A DNA stretch of 64,000 bases, from NCBI GenBank assembly GCA_041521345.1, contig JBGOHB010000001.1; one strand, written 5' to 3'. Every line of letters begins with the position of its first letter. Position 1 is the stretch's first letter. Source of the DNA: Virgibacillus_N oceani_A (lineage in GTDB: Bacteria; Bacillota; Bacilli; Bacillales; Amphibacillaceae). This document shows positions 34,129 through 42,433 of this stretch, piece by piece. The translations under genes and the position numbers were made by a program. The notes beneath the pieces were generated by a model. The model was not told where the DNA came from. It made no database searches and saw nothing but the letters and a program-made list of their open reading frames with translations.

Positions 34129-34156
34129 TACTATATGCAAGAAGGAGTATTTAGGT
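34129..34156 (-). promoter_or_regulatory. Sigma-K-type promoter of mnxA
   Basis: On the minus strand, CATATAGTA (34129-34137) matches CATANNNTA exactly, and AC (34155-34156, in taACc) lies 17 bases upstream, which is the usual sigma-K spacing. It is 49 bases from the mnxA start. Mother-cell expression late in sporulation is as described for mnx of Bacillus sp. SG-1. Confidence 0.65.
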
Positions 34157-34190
34157 TAGGCTCTTGTTAAAGTCTTAAAAGAATAATAAT

Positions 34191-34316
34191 GATAGAACAA
34201 TTGTATTGTTTTTGGTTGATATGGGTGCTCAAATGACGCTTGTTGTTACCATCTGTGGATTTTAAAACCAATAAAGTTATATAAAACCGAGATATGAAAA
34301 ACTGTAAGGAGTTTAG
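34191..34316 (+). pseudogene. Decayed copy of the 3' end of the pirin-like gene
   Basis: The bases from gatagaacaattgtattgtt to aaggagttta align with 24290-24413 over ~125 bases in the same orientation, covering the last ~30 codons and the 3' flank of the pirin-like gene. The shared core includes tttttggttgatatg and caatgacgctt. The copy has substitutions and lacks the rest of the gene. It forms, with the intact gene, a direct repeat around the mnx block. Confidence 0.7.
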
Positions 34317-34516
34317 GCAGAATTGGAGGGGTGTATAAAGGATTAGGGCGTAAATCATCACATTTCAAAAAAGATTAAAAAGCATTAATCCCTTGGTACA
34401 CAAAAGATTAATGCTGCTTTCAACTAGTGATTCTGATTGGGCTCGTGTGTATATTCAAATGAAAAGATATTGCTGCTTTAAACTTCTTTGGTTACTTTTT
34501 CTTTCATGGGTCCTTG

Positions 34517-34550
34517 CTGTAGCAACCGCCTTTTTCATCGGTTGCTACAG
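34517..34550. terminator. Strong hairpin after the secreted peptidase gene
   Basis: A perfect 11-bp stem, ctgtagcaacc with ggttgctacag, loop of 12 bases, 21 bases beyond the stop of the leftward gene at 34571. There is no T-run on the leftward transcript, so it may end transcription weakly or protect the mRNA 3' end. The stretch 34317-34516 has no gene I can support. Confidence 0.6.
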
Positions 34551-34570
34551 TTCCACTCCAAGACCTCGAT

Positions 34571-36673
34571 TTATTCCCAATGATCGGCAAGTACTTCTGC
34601 TTGAACCTGCAGACTGCCGTATGCTTCATGAGAAATTAATTCCTCATTCAGCTGATAGTCAATCAGAACCTGAAAACCATCCATATGCCGAACCACTTTT
34701 TCTGCTTCTCCCTGGTATTCATAATGCCCGATAGCTGTTAAGTGAAGTTGCAAAGCACGAACGGCTTCTTCATCTGAAAATGCGCCTTCTTCATCAAATT
34801 GGGCAACAAGGTTTTCCAAGCTGGCTGCACTTATATTGATAGATTCCGTATCTGCAACGAGCGGCAAAATGATCTCGCTGTTACCCGGCAGTACGGTGAT
34901 TTCCGTTCCTCCCGGTGGACGAATAGTATATTCATAATCACTGGCCATGATGACCACGCCAATTTGATGGCCTGCTTCAAATACATGGTCCTTTGGCTGC
35001 ATATCCCAATGGAATGTATATACTTCACCAGGAACGATCGCTTCCGATTGTTCAGACGAGTGTCTATTTTGCGGATCCATCCACCCGCGTGATATAATCT
35101 CTGGACTAGTGCCGCTGTAATCCACGAGCAATGCCGTTAAATTGGCAACCGGCCGATCAATGCTCGCTTCGATTTTCACTTCCGGTATCCCGCTCAGGCG
35201 AACGTCTTCGGTGAGTGCCGGTGATAAATAAGCCAGACGATTCGGATCGCTTAATTGAGGATCTGCCGCTAGCTGATTTGCTTCTATCATCGGATCGTCG
35301 GTAAAAATTTCTGTACCGTTTCCGTTTTTATCGTTTATACTGAGTGTTCCGCCCTTTCCTTCATTTGCTTTATTAAAATGAAGTGAAATCTCCTCCATAT
35401 CGACCGCTGGCCAGTCGGCTTCCTGATTCCAACTGCCATCCTCGCGTTCGATATCTACCATGGGTTCGTCCACAATGCCGTTTTCGATGCCATACAACCA
35501 ATAGTCAAACCATCTGTTTTCCGTGTCCTGCCAGTTATTGGCGGATGTCCCGCCGTGCCCGCCTTGATGCAGCCACATTTTACGAGTAACATCATGGTCT
35601 CCGAGCGCTTCCCACCATTGGGCAAATTGCATTGTTTTCACATTCCAGTCATTAAGACCGTGAACGACTAAAACACTGGCTTCAATCTGATCTGCATCTT
35701 TTACATAATCACGCGCTGCCCAGAAGTCGTTATAATCACCGGACGCTCGGTCTTGCTCTTCGTATAATTCTGTTATCAAGTCCTCACAAACTTCACGGTT
35801 GTCACGCGTCAATACACCTTCTGCTAAGTTATCCGCATCCTCACCTTGGTAGCCTCCCGGTGCTACAACGGCTCCATTGGCACGAAAATAATCATACCAG
35901 CTGCTGATCGCAACCACCGGTATAATCGTTTTGAGTCCCTCGACACCGGTAGTAGCAACACCGTTTGGAAGCGTTCCATTATAAGAAGCTCCGGTCATCC
36001 CAACATTTCCAGTTGACCAGTCAGCGCTGACTTCTTCGCCGTCTTCATTGAATGCTTTTGCATTTCCATTCAGCCAATCAATGACTGCTTTCGTACCCAA
36101 GATTTCATTTTCATCCCCCGTAGTAGGACATCCCGTTGCGTTGCCAGATCCAATACTCTCCCCAAGAATGACACCATAGCCACGCGGTACATAATAATTT
36201 CCTAATCGACCAAGATTTTGACTTTGTGTTTCGACTGCATAAGGGACTGCTTGAAGATTCCCAACCGGTGTCAAATCCACATCAACATCATGAAAATTGA
36301 TCGGATTTATTCCTGCACGATAAGGACTCATTTCAAAAATAACCGGGACTTCGACGCCAGTTTCAGTATCTGGTCTCATCACTTCAATAGATACAACATC
36401 CAGTTCGCCATCTCCATCGCTATCAATCTCGGTCTCTACAAATAATTTTTCAATAATCGCGTCATCCGTTGAGTAAATCGGTGAAGTCATACCATCTTCC
36501 AGTTCTATTCTCGTAGAATCCGAAGCTGTTTCCGGAATTTGACCATTCAAAGGGATGTCACTGTCCATTGCAAATGCAGTGGATCGTTCTGTTACTGTAA
36601 AGCCATTTCCCCCGGTAAACACAGACAAAAGTAAAACAAACAAAATCATTAAATATGAAATTTTTGTCTTCAT
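34571..36673 (-). CDS. Secreted X-Pro dipeptidyl-peptidase (S15)-like hydrolase with C-terminal FIMAH-like domain
   Basis: A 700-residue protein with a signal peptide (~1-35). The alpha/beta-hydrolase core has the S15 catalytic Ser in GMTGASYNG (Ser230), Asp in HGLNDWN (~342) and His in HQGGHGG (~373), followed by the C-terminal jelly-roll domain (~430-610). Residues ~617-700 form a helical FIMAH-like domain (FSDEEAVRALQLHLTAIGHYE ... HMDGFQVLIDYQL). It is a paralogue of the gene at 39672. S15 enzymes cut Xaa-Pro dipeptides from peptides or hydrolyse acyl esters; here the enzyme is extracellular. An acidic composition fits a saline habitat. Confidence 0.9.
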   Translation of the reverse strand: MKTKISYLMILFVLLLSVFTGGNGFTVTERSTAFAMDSDIPLNGQIPETASDSTRIELEDGMTSPIYSTDDAIIEKLFVETEIDSDGDGELDVVSIEVMRPDTETGVEVPVIFEMSPYRAGINPINFHDVDVDLTPVGNLQAVPYAVETQSQNLGRLGNYYVPRGYGVILGESIGSGNATGCPTTGDENEILGTKAVIDWLNGNAKAFNEDGEEVSADWSTGNVGMTGASYNGTLPNGVATTGVEGLKTIIPVVAISSWYDYFRANGAVVAPGGYQGEDADNLAEGVLTRDNREVCEDLITELYEEQDRASGDYNDFWAARDYVKDADQIEASVLVVHGLNDWNVKTMQFAQWWEALGDHDVTRKMWLHQGGHGGTSANNWQDTENRWFDYWLYGIENGIVDEPMVDIEREDGSWNQEADWPAVDMEEISLHFNKANEGKGGTLSINDKNGNGTEIFTDDPMIEANQLAADPQLSDPNRLAYLSPALTEDVRLSGIPEVKIEASIDRPVANLTALLVDYSGTSPEIISRGWMDPQNRHSSEQSEAIVPGEVYTFHWDMQPKDHVFEAGHQIGVVIMASDYEYTIRPPGGTEITVLPGNSEIILPLVADTESINISAASLENLVAQFDEEGAFSDEEAVRALQLHLTAIGHYEYQGEAEKVVRHMDGFQVLIDYQLNEELISHEAYGSLQVQAEVLADHWE

Positions 36674-36739
36674 ATCTATCCCCCATTTTTAAGTGTTCTC
36701 TGTGACAGTCCTTTGTTCTGCCACAGAGACTCTTGTAAT

Positions 36740-39439
36740 CTATCCCCACACGTCCTTTAATGCTTCAACCTGAATATTTAGTCTGTCATATGCATCTTCG
36801 GAGATCATTTCGTTTGCGAGTTGATGGTCAAGCAAAATTTGGAAGCCACCCATGTGTTTTACGACTTTTTCTCCTTCTTGTTGGTTTTCATAAGGAGCTA
36901 CTGTAGTTAAATGCAGTCGCAAGGCGCGAATGGTTGCTTCATTTGAGAACTCACCCTCTTCTTCAAGTTCTTCCACAAGATTTTGGGTGCTGGGTACACT
37001 AACCCCTAGTTCTGCACATTGTCCAATCGCAGGACCGTTCAATTCATTAACAGCACCAAAATCGGTCACGTCATGATTATTTCTATCGCACACCAATAAG
37101 CCATCGAGCGTGTTTCCTGCAAAAATGGGTCCATACGCTCCATATTGATCATTAGCGGAAATTTGAACATTATCAGAAAGCGTGAGATTTCCGTTAAATT
37201 CATTCCCTGCAAGCGTAATGTCACTGGCTGTTTCATTGATCGTAGACGCACCGCTCACAGTCGTTCCAAACATTTGTACCGTATTTGCATTGTCAGCATT
37301 TAAACCGCCATTGATTGAACTGTTGAAAGCCACGAGGGAAGCACCATCTTCTACCGTGATACCACCGTTTACAACAGCATCCTCTAGACAAATGATACCT
37401 TCGCTTATAACTAATCGGCCATTGTGATCGCCGGAAATAGTCTCGATACATGCAGGTGATTCACCAGGCAGTACGGTTGCATTGAACTCATCTGCTTCCC
37501 CGATGTTTCCGGAAGCATCAATAGCGCGATGCTCAATGGTATGTGTGCCAAAACCAGGTACAAAAGCTCCACCTGGATCATCCTCGGTGTAGGATTGCTC
37601 AAAAGTTACTTTCGACAATCCGCCCGTGCCAAGGTTTCCGTAGGTGAGTGCCTTGATGTCAGTACCAGAATGAGAGAATGTAAATGGAGCATCAATGGTC
37701 TCTTCAGGGAATCCATAATAGTTGTACCAGCCGTTTCCATTCAAACGAAGCTCACCGACCACAAATCCCTCTTGATCATCTTCAGGTTCGAGTGACATAT
37801 CGAACTCATTGAAGTACACATTGTGATCATCTTCGTCTGATAATGAAGTAAGCGGCTCGGAAAGTGTTCTTGGTGCCTCAGGCATACCATTGTCAACTGT
37901 CCAGGTAACCGTATCTGAGTCGCCATTAGATTCTTTAGGGTCACTCAAAACGGCAGTTAACTCGGAAGCACCTTCAGGAAGATCTTGAGCGCTCAAGTCA
38001 AACAGCCGACTGTTGTGCGCATCCATGACTTCTTCGCCGTTTAACTCCCAAGTTACATCCAGCACTCGATCATTTGGGTTAGCCGTTTCAACGTAAGCGA
38101 TTTCATCATGTGCAAGGGGACGTTCTGTTGATGCATGTTTAGTAAATTGTACGTCTACTTCCTTCTCCGGCAAAAACGCACCCACTGTCCACTTTCGGGT
38201 TTGGGTCATTCTCGGTCCTTCCAGAAACTCCGGATCACGCACGAACTCTGTCTCATCCAGCACCATGACTTTCACGGTGTCTCCATCCTCCACACCAAGT
38301 TCAGCCAATTCCAAGAAGCGACTGTTCTGTTCCGATGCCACTTCTTCTCCGTTAATTTCCCAGGTTACATTCAGTTCATGAAATCTTGGATACATTGTTT
38401 CAACCCATACGACATCATCAGTGCCCACTTCCCCTTCAGGTGTTGAAGACAGCGGCATCTCTCCGCGATTACGCATTCCCGTGATTCGTTGGGTCATGTG
38501 TTCACGCCCCACCTGGTCAAAGTAGAAACCGGTATGCCTCATCATCGAATGTTCGCTAGGTCGCCAGATGTTCTCGCTGTGTAGATTTCCACTTTCATAG
38601 CCATCCGGATCTGCTGCTCGGATGATCCCTCCAGACTCACTTTCTTCACCCAGCCAACGCCACCATTTAGCTTCGTTCTCTATCATCTCTTCAGCACTCA
38701 TTCTTGTGTGATGGAACGAGCTTGGCTCCTCATCTGGGTAAGCACCTCCAGGTACGTCCCGATTCGAATATGCATACTCATCTCGCAAATTACCTAATGA
38801 GTGTCCAAGTTCATGTATTGAAACTAACGGCCCTTGGGGACTTCCGCCAGTTGTGGTAGCGTGCGTACCTCCTATGCCGCCATATGTTGAAGTATTTGCA
38901 AGTGCTAGCGTCTGAATATTCTGTGCCCCTGCGGGAATACCCAACTCAGGTGCCACATGTTCTCTGAGGATCTCATTTCGTGCTGCCGATCCACCGGAAC
39001 CATACGTAACTCCTCGTGCCAGTTCAGCAGCTGGACAGGTTCTTGCATACTGTAAATTGAAAACAGTATCACGACGGATATTTTCATCATCTGGATCACA
39101 ACTGATTCCAGAATCTATAGAAGGTGTTTCCACCATGTACACATTGAAATAATTTCGGTAGCTGCGAAATGGCTCCACACTCCACTGTACATTTTGATTC
39201 CGGTCCACATCTTCATGGAATTTATCCATCTCATCGGTCGTATAGCCGTCTCCGAAAATAATCAGATTCAATCGTTCTTCTGCAGGCCCGGTTTCTTGAA
39301 GCGGAACAACATTTACATCCCTGGCTTTCAAGTCATTTTCTTCTGCCGAGACGATAGTGCTTCCTTGCTCTGCAGCCATACCTATGCCAATTAAAAGTCC
39401 CGATAACATCACTAATAGATATTTTTTAATAATATTCAC
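36740..39439 (-). CDS. Secreted M64 (IgA-peptidase-like) metallopeptidase with FIMAH-like domain
   Basis: An 899-residue secreted protein: signal peptide (~1-32), then an M64 peptidase domain (~50-330) with the zinc motif HELGHSLGNLRDE (209-221). Two repeated Ig-like modules follow (VWVETMYPRFHELNVTWEINGEEV and AYVETANPNDRVLDVTWELNGEEV), then a sugar/surface-binding-like region and a right-handed repeat stretch (~680-800). The last ~80 residues are the same FIMAH-like domain as in its two neighbours. GTG start. It probably works with the flanking S15 enzymes on extracellular protein. Confidence 0.9.
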   Translation of the reverse strand: MNIIKKYLLVMLSGLLIGIGMAAEQGSTIVSAEENDLKARDVNVVPLQETGPAEERLNLIIFGDGYTTDEMDKFHEDVDRNQNVQWSVEPFRSYRNYFNVYMVETPSIDSGISCDPDDENIRRDTVFNLQYARTCPAAELARGVTYGSGGSAARNEILREHVAPELGIPAGAQNIQTLALANTSTYGGIGGTHATTTGGSPQGPLVSIHELGHSLGNLRDEYAYSNRDVPGGAYPDEEPSSFHHTRMSAEEMIENEAKWWRWLGEESESGGIIRAADPDGYESGNLHSENIWRPSEHSMMRHTGFYFDQVGREHMTQRITGMRNRGEMPLSSTPEGEVGTDDVVWVETMYPRFHELNVTWEINGEEVASEQNSRFLELAELGVEDGDTVKVMVLDETEFVRDPEFLEGPRMTQTRKWTVGAFLPEKEVDVQFTKHASTERPLAHDEIAYVETANPNDRVLDVTWELNGEEVMDAHNSRLFDLSAQDLPEGASELTAVLSDPKESNGDSDTVTWTVDNGMPEAPRTLSEPLTSLSDEDDHNVYFNEFDMSLEPEDDQEGFVVGELRLNGNGWYNYYGFPEETIDAPFTFSHSGTDIKALTYGNLGTGGLSKVTFEQSYTEDDPGGAFVPGFGTHTIEHRAIDASGNIGEADEFNATVLPGESPACIETISGDHNGRLVISEGIICLEDAVVNGGITVEDGASLVAFNSSINGGLNADNANTVQMFGTTVSGASTINETASDITLAGNEFNGNLTLSDNVQISANDQYGAYGPIFAGNTLDGLLVCDRNNHDVTDFGAVNELNGPAIGQCAELGVSVPSTQNLVEELEEEGEFSNEATIRALRLHLTTVAPYENQQEGEKVVKHMGGFQILLDHQLANEMISEDAYDRLNIQVEALKDVWG

Positions 39440-39671
39440 CCCGTTGTCTGATTACAATACTCTCTGTGACATGTTCTTACATACCACAGAAACTGTCTTC
39501 ATCAATCCCATTTCTCTATTAACCCGCCTCTTCAGAAATCAATTCATTCTCCGTGGCCAATCTATGAAAATATCAACAATCTCCCCTTAAAATAACCACG
39601 TGTTTTTCCTCACCCCCTTATTGAATTGCCTCGACCAAAGACCTGGATATTTTCTTCGATTCATGGCCAGC

Positions 39672-41798
39672 TTATCTCCATTTTTTTATCAGGTAATCGG
39701 TATGATCCATCAAGGTATTGTACGCTTCCTCAGAAACCAATTCATTGTCTAACTGATGGTCAAGCAAATACTTAAAGCCTTGCTCCATATGTCGGATAAC
39801 TTTGTCAAAATCTTCTTGATTCTCGTAACGACTCACCGCAGCTAAATGAATCTTCAAGGAATGAGCTGCATCTTGATTTTCGAACGATCCTTCTTCCTCA
39901 AAACGCTCAATTAGCGACTCCATACTGCCTGCTGTCACCGTTAATGTATCATCGTCCCCTACAATTGGCAGTGTTAACTCACTGAGTGCAGGAATTACTG
40001 TAAGCTCAGCACCAGGCTCTGGACGAATTGTGTTTTGAAATTGACCCCAGTCACTCTGATCAATAACGATCCCGATTTGATTTCCACTTTCAAACACATA
40101 GTCATGCGGCTGCATGTCCCATGTGAACGAATATTCCTGATTTGGAGTTAGAGGGACCGACTCGGAAGATGACTCCAAATTCTGGGGATCCATCCAGCCA
40201 CGTGTGATAACCTCCGGACTTTCTCCATCATAATCTACAAGTAATACAGTCAGATTTGTCACCGGGCGGTCAATACTTGCTTCTATTGTTATTTCAGGGG
40301 TTCCGCTGATTCGAACTTCTTCCGTTAATACCGGTGAGAGATAGGTTAAACGATCTGAATTGCTTATTTCAATATCGCCAATGATTCCATAATCCCTCAT
40401 AGATTGGTTGTCGAAAAAATTCTCAGTATCCAATGGGTTGTGCACAATGGAATTACCACTGAGAATACCACTTTCACCCTCTGTTCCAGCCTTCAAGTGA
40501 AGCGTTCTTTCGGTCATTTCATCTTCTGGCCAAGCATCTTGTTGATGCCATGTGCCGTCTTCTCTCTCAACATCAACAAGTGGCTCATCTGTGATGCCAT
40601 TTTCAATACCGTAGAGCCAGAAATCAAACCATCTATGCTGTGTTTTTTGCCAATCATTAGCGTTCGGCGTTTCATGATCTCCTTGGTGGAGCCACAGTTT
40701 TCGATCTATATCATTCTCACTTAAAGCCTCCCACCATTGCGAGAAATGCTTCGTCTTCGTATTCCAGTCATTAAGACCATGCACAACAAAGACGCTGGCC
40801 TCAATATTTCCTGCATTCGGCACATAGTTACGCTCTTCCCAAAAATCATTATAGTCACCTGTTTGTCGATCTTGATTTTGAACCATCTCTGCCAATACAT
40901 CATCACACACTTCCGGGTTATCCCGCGTTAAAACATACTCTGCCAAAAGGTCAGCATCCCATGAAGGGTTCCCGGATACAGCACCGTTAGCACGATAGTA
41001 GTCATACCAGCTGCTTATGGAGGCGATCGGTATAATCGTCTGCAGCCCCTCAACACCTGTAGTAGCAACACCGTTTGGAAGTGTACCATTATATGAAACG
41101 CCCGTCATACCAACATTACCGGTTGACCAATCGGCAGTAACTTCTTCACCATCTTCGGTGAATGCCCGTGCATTGCCGTTTAGCCAGTCAATCACCGCTT
41201 TCGTGCCAAGAATTTCGTTCTCGCCACCGGTAGTCGGGCAACCCGTCGATCCTCCGGCACCGATGCTATATCCTAAAATGACAGCGTAACCGCGCGGGAT
41301 ATAATAATCTCCATAACTACCCAGCTGTGCATTAATCGTTCCTTCCTCTATACGTTCACCCATATCAAAATGATCGGAAAAAATATGATGCTCGCCAACA
41401 GCATAAAGCTCGTGTTCAATATCGTAATATTCAATAGCATTTGATCCACCCCGATACGGGCTCATCTCGAATATTACCGGCACCTGAATACCCGATTCAG
41501 TATTCGGGCGCATGACTTCAATTTCAACTTGATCCAATTTTCCGTCACCATCACTATCAACTGTTGTTTCGACAAATAAATTTTCAAGAATCACATCATC
41601 TGTTGAATAAATCGGTTGCGTCATGCCATCTTTAACCTCAATGTTTGTCGAATCTAGAGCAGTTTCCGGAATTTGACCATTAAGGTTCAGTTGTCCTTCT
41701 TGGCCATCCGTGTTGGCAAAAGCATTTTCTGCACCTAAATTAGGAGTGACGAAAAGGAGAAAACTTATCGACAACAAAAAGAATGTTTTTTTCTTCAA
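39672..41798 (-). CDS. Second secreted S15-like hydrolase with FIMAH-like domain
   Basis: A 708-residue paralogue of the gene at 34571, with a signal peptide, catalytic Ser in GMTGVSYNG (~237), Asp in HGLNDWN and His in HQGDHET. The C-terminal ~80 residues are FIMAH-like (IERFEEEGSFENQDAAHSLKIHL ... HMEQGFKYLLDHQL). The TTG start has AGGAG at good spacing. The pair flanks the M64 gene, which suggests a tandem duplication around it. Confidence 0.9.
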   Translation of the reverse strand: MKKKTFFLLSISFLLFVTPNLGAENAFANTDGQEGQLNLNGQIPETALDSTNIEVKDGMTQPIYSTDDVILENLFVETTVDSDGDGKLDQVEIEVMRPNTESGIQVPVIFEMSPYRGGSNAIEYYDIEHELYAVGEHHIFSDHFDMGERIEEGTINAQLGSYGDYYIPRGYAVILGYSIGAGGSTGCPTTGGENEILGTKAVIDWLNGNARAFTEDGEEVTADWSTGNVGMTGVSYNGTLPNGVATTGVEGLQTIIPIASISSWYDYYRANGAVSGNPSWDADLLAEYVLTRDNPEVCDDVLAEMVQNQDRQTGDYNDFWEERNYVPNAGNIEASVFVVHGLNDWNTKTKHFSQWWEALSENDIDRKLWLHQGDHETPNANDWQKTQHRWFDFWLYGIENGITDEPLVDVEREDGTWHQQDAWPEDEMTERTLHLKAGTEGESGILSGNSIVHNPLDTENFFDNQSMRDYGIIGDIEISNSDRLTYLSPVLTEEVRISGTPEITIEASIDRPVTNLTVLLVDYDGESPEVITRGWMDPQNLESSSESVPLTPNQEYSFTWDMQPHDYVFESGNQIGIVIDQSDWGQFQNTIRPEPGAELTVIPALSELTLPIVGDDDTLTVTAGSMESLIERFEEEGSFENQDAAHSLKIHLAAVSRYENQEDFDKVIRHMEQGFKYLLDHQLDNELVSEEAYNTLMDHTDYLIKKWR

Positions 41799-42310
41799 TA
41801 ATTCCAGCTCCTACTTTTATTTTTAGAGATTCACTTTTTTCTTTTTCCTAGATTCATAGTTTCTGACACTAATAAGGGATAAAATACGATATAGGATCTC
41901 TGCAGGTGGTGGATATAGAAAGGGTTGCAATCTAAACATACTTGTCCTTTCAAGAGGGAATACCATTCATTATTAATTATGTAATCCTATTCTGTGGAGT
42001 TAAACAATTAATGTAGGAATTTTTAATTTCTATTTCATTAGTCAACTTATCCCCCATCTTTTTAAAGTGTACTGTTAAATCTATGAAGTATTATGGTGTA
42101 ATCATACCAAGTATTTTGTGGAAATAAAATACTTTTCTTAAGAAACAGAACTTTTGTACTGTTATTGCAATAGCTCCATAGTAAAAACTGCTTAATATTA
42201 ATAGTGAATTTTCTCATTTAAGCTAAAATTATGGATTAATCAAGTGAAAGGAAACTGTTTATGGAATTAATTAGTGTTATTTGGGAATCAAAGTGGGCTA
42301 CACAACGCCA
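41799..42310. other. Intergenic region, promoter of the leftward peptidase genes
   Basis: About 500 AT-rich bases. A 34-codon frame at 42261-42365 with a fair binding site overlaps the terminator hairpin at 42319-42348 and does not look conserved, so I do not call it. Nothing else is recognised. Confidence 0.4.
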
Positions 42311-42348
42311 AAAAAGAAATGGATCAGGGGAAATTCCCCCTAATCCAT
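42311..42348 (-). terminator. Terminator of the glycosidase/phosphoesterase gene
   Basis: Stem atggatcagggg (42319-42330) with ccccctaatccat (42336-42348), one mismatch, followed on the leftward transcript by ttcttttttgg. It lies ~85 bases after the gene stop at 42434. Confidence 0.8.
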
Positions 42349-42433
42349 CAAATTACTTATATTAACAGTCAGCTGAACTGTCTCAAATTCCATTAAGTTT
42401 TAAATGGCCTTTCTAAAAAATCAATTTCTATCA

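Noticed and set aside
42261..42365. 34-codon ORF with AAAGG before its ATG
   Set aside because: It overlaps the terminator hairpin of the neighbouring gene and has no sign of constraint.
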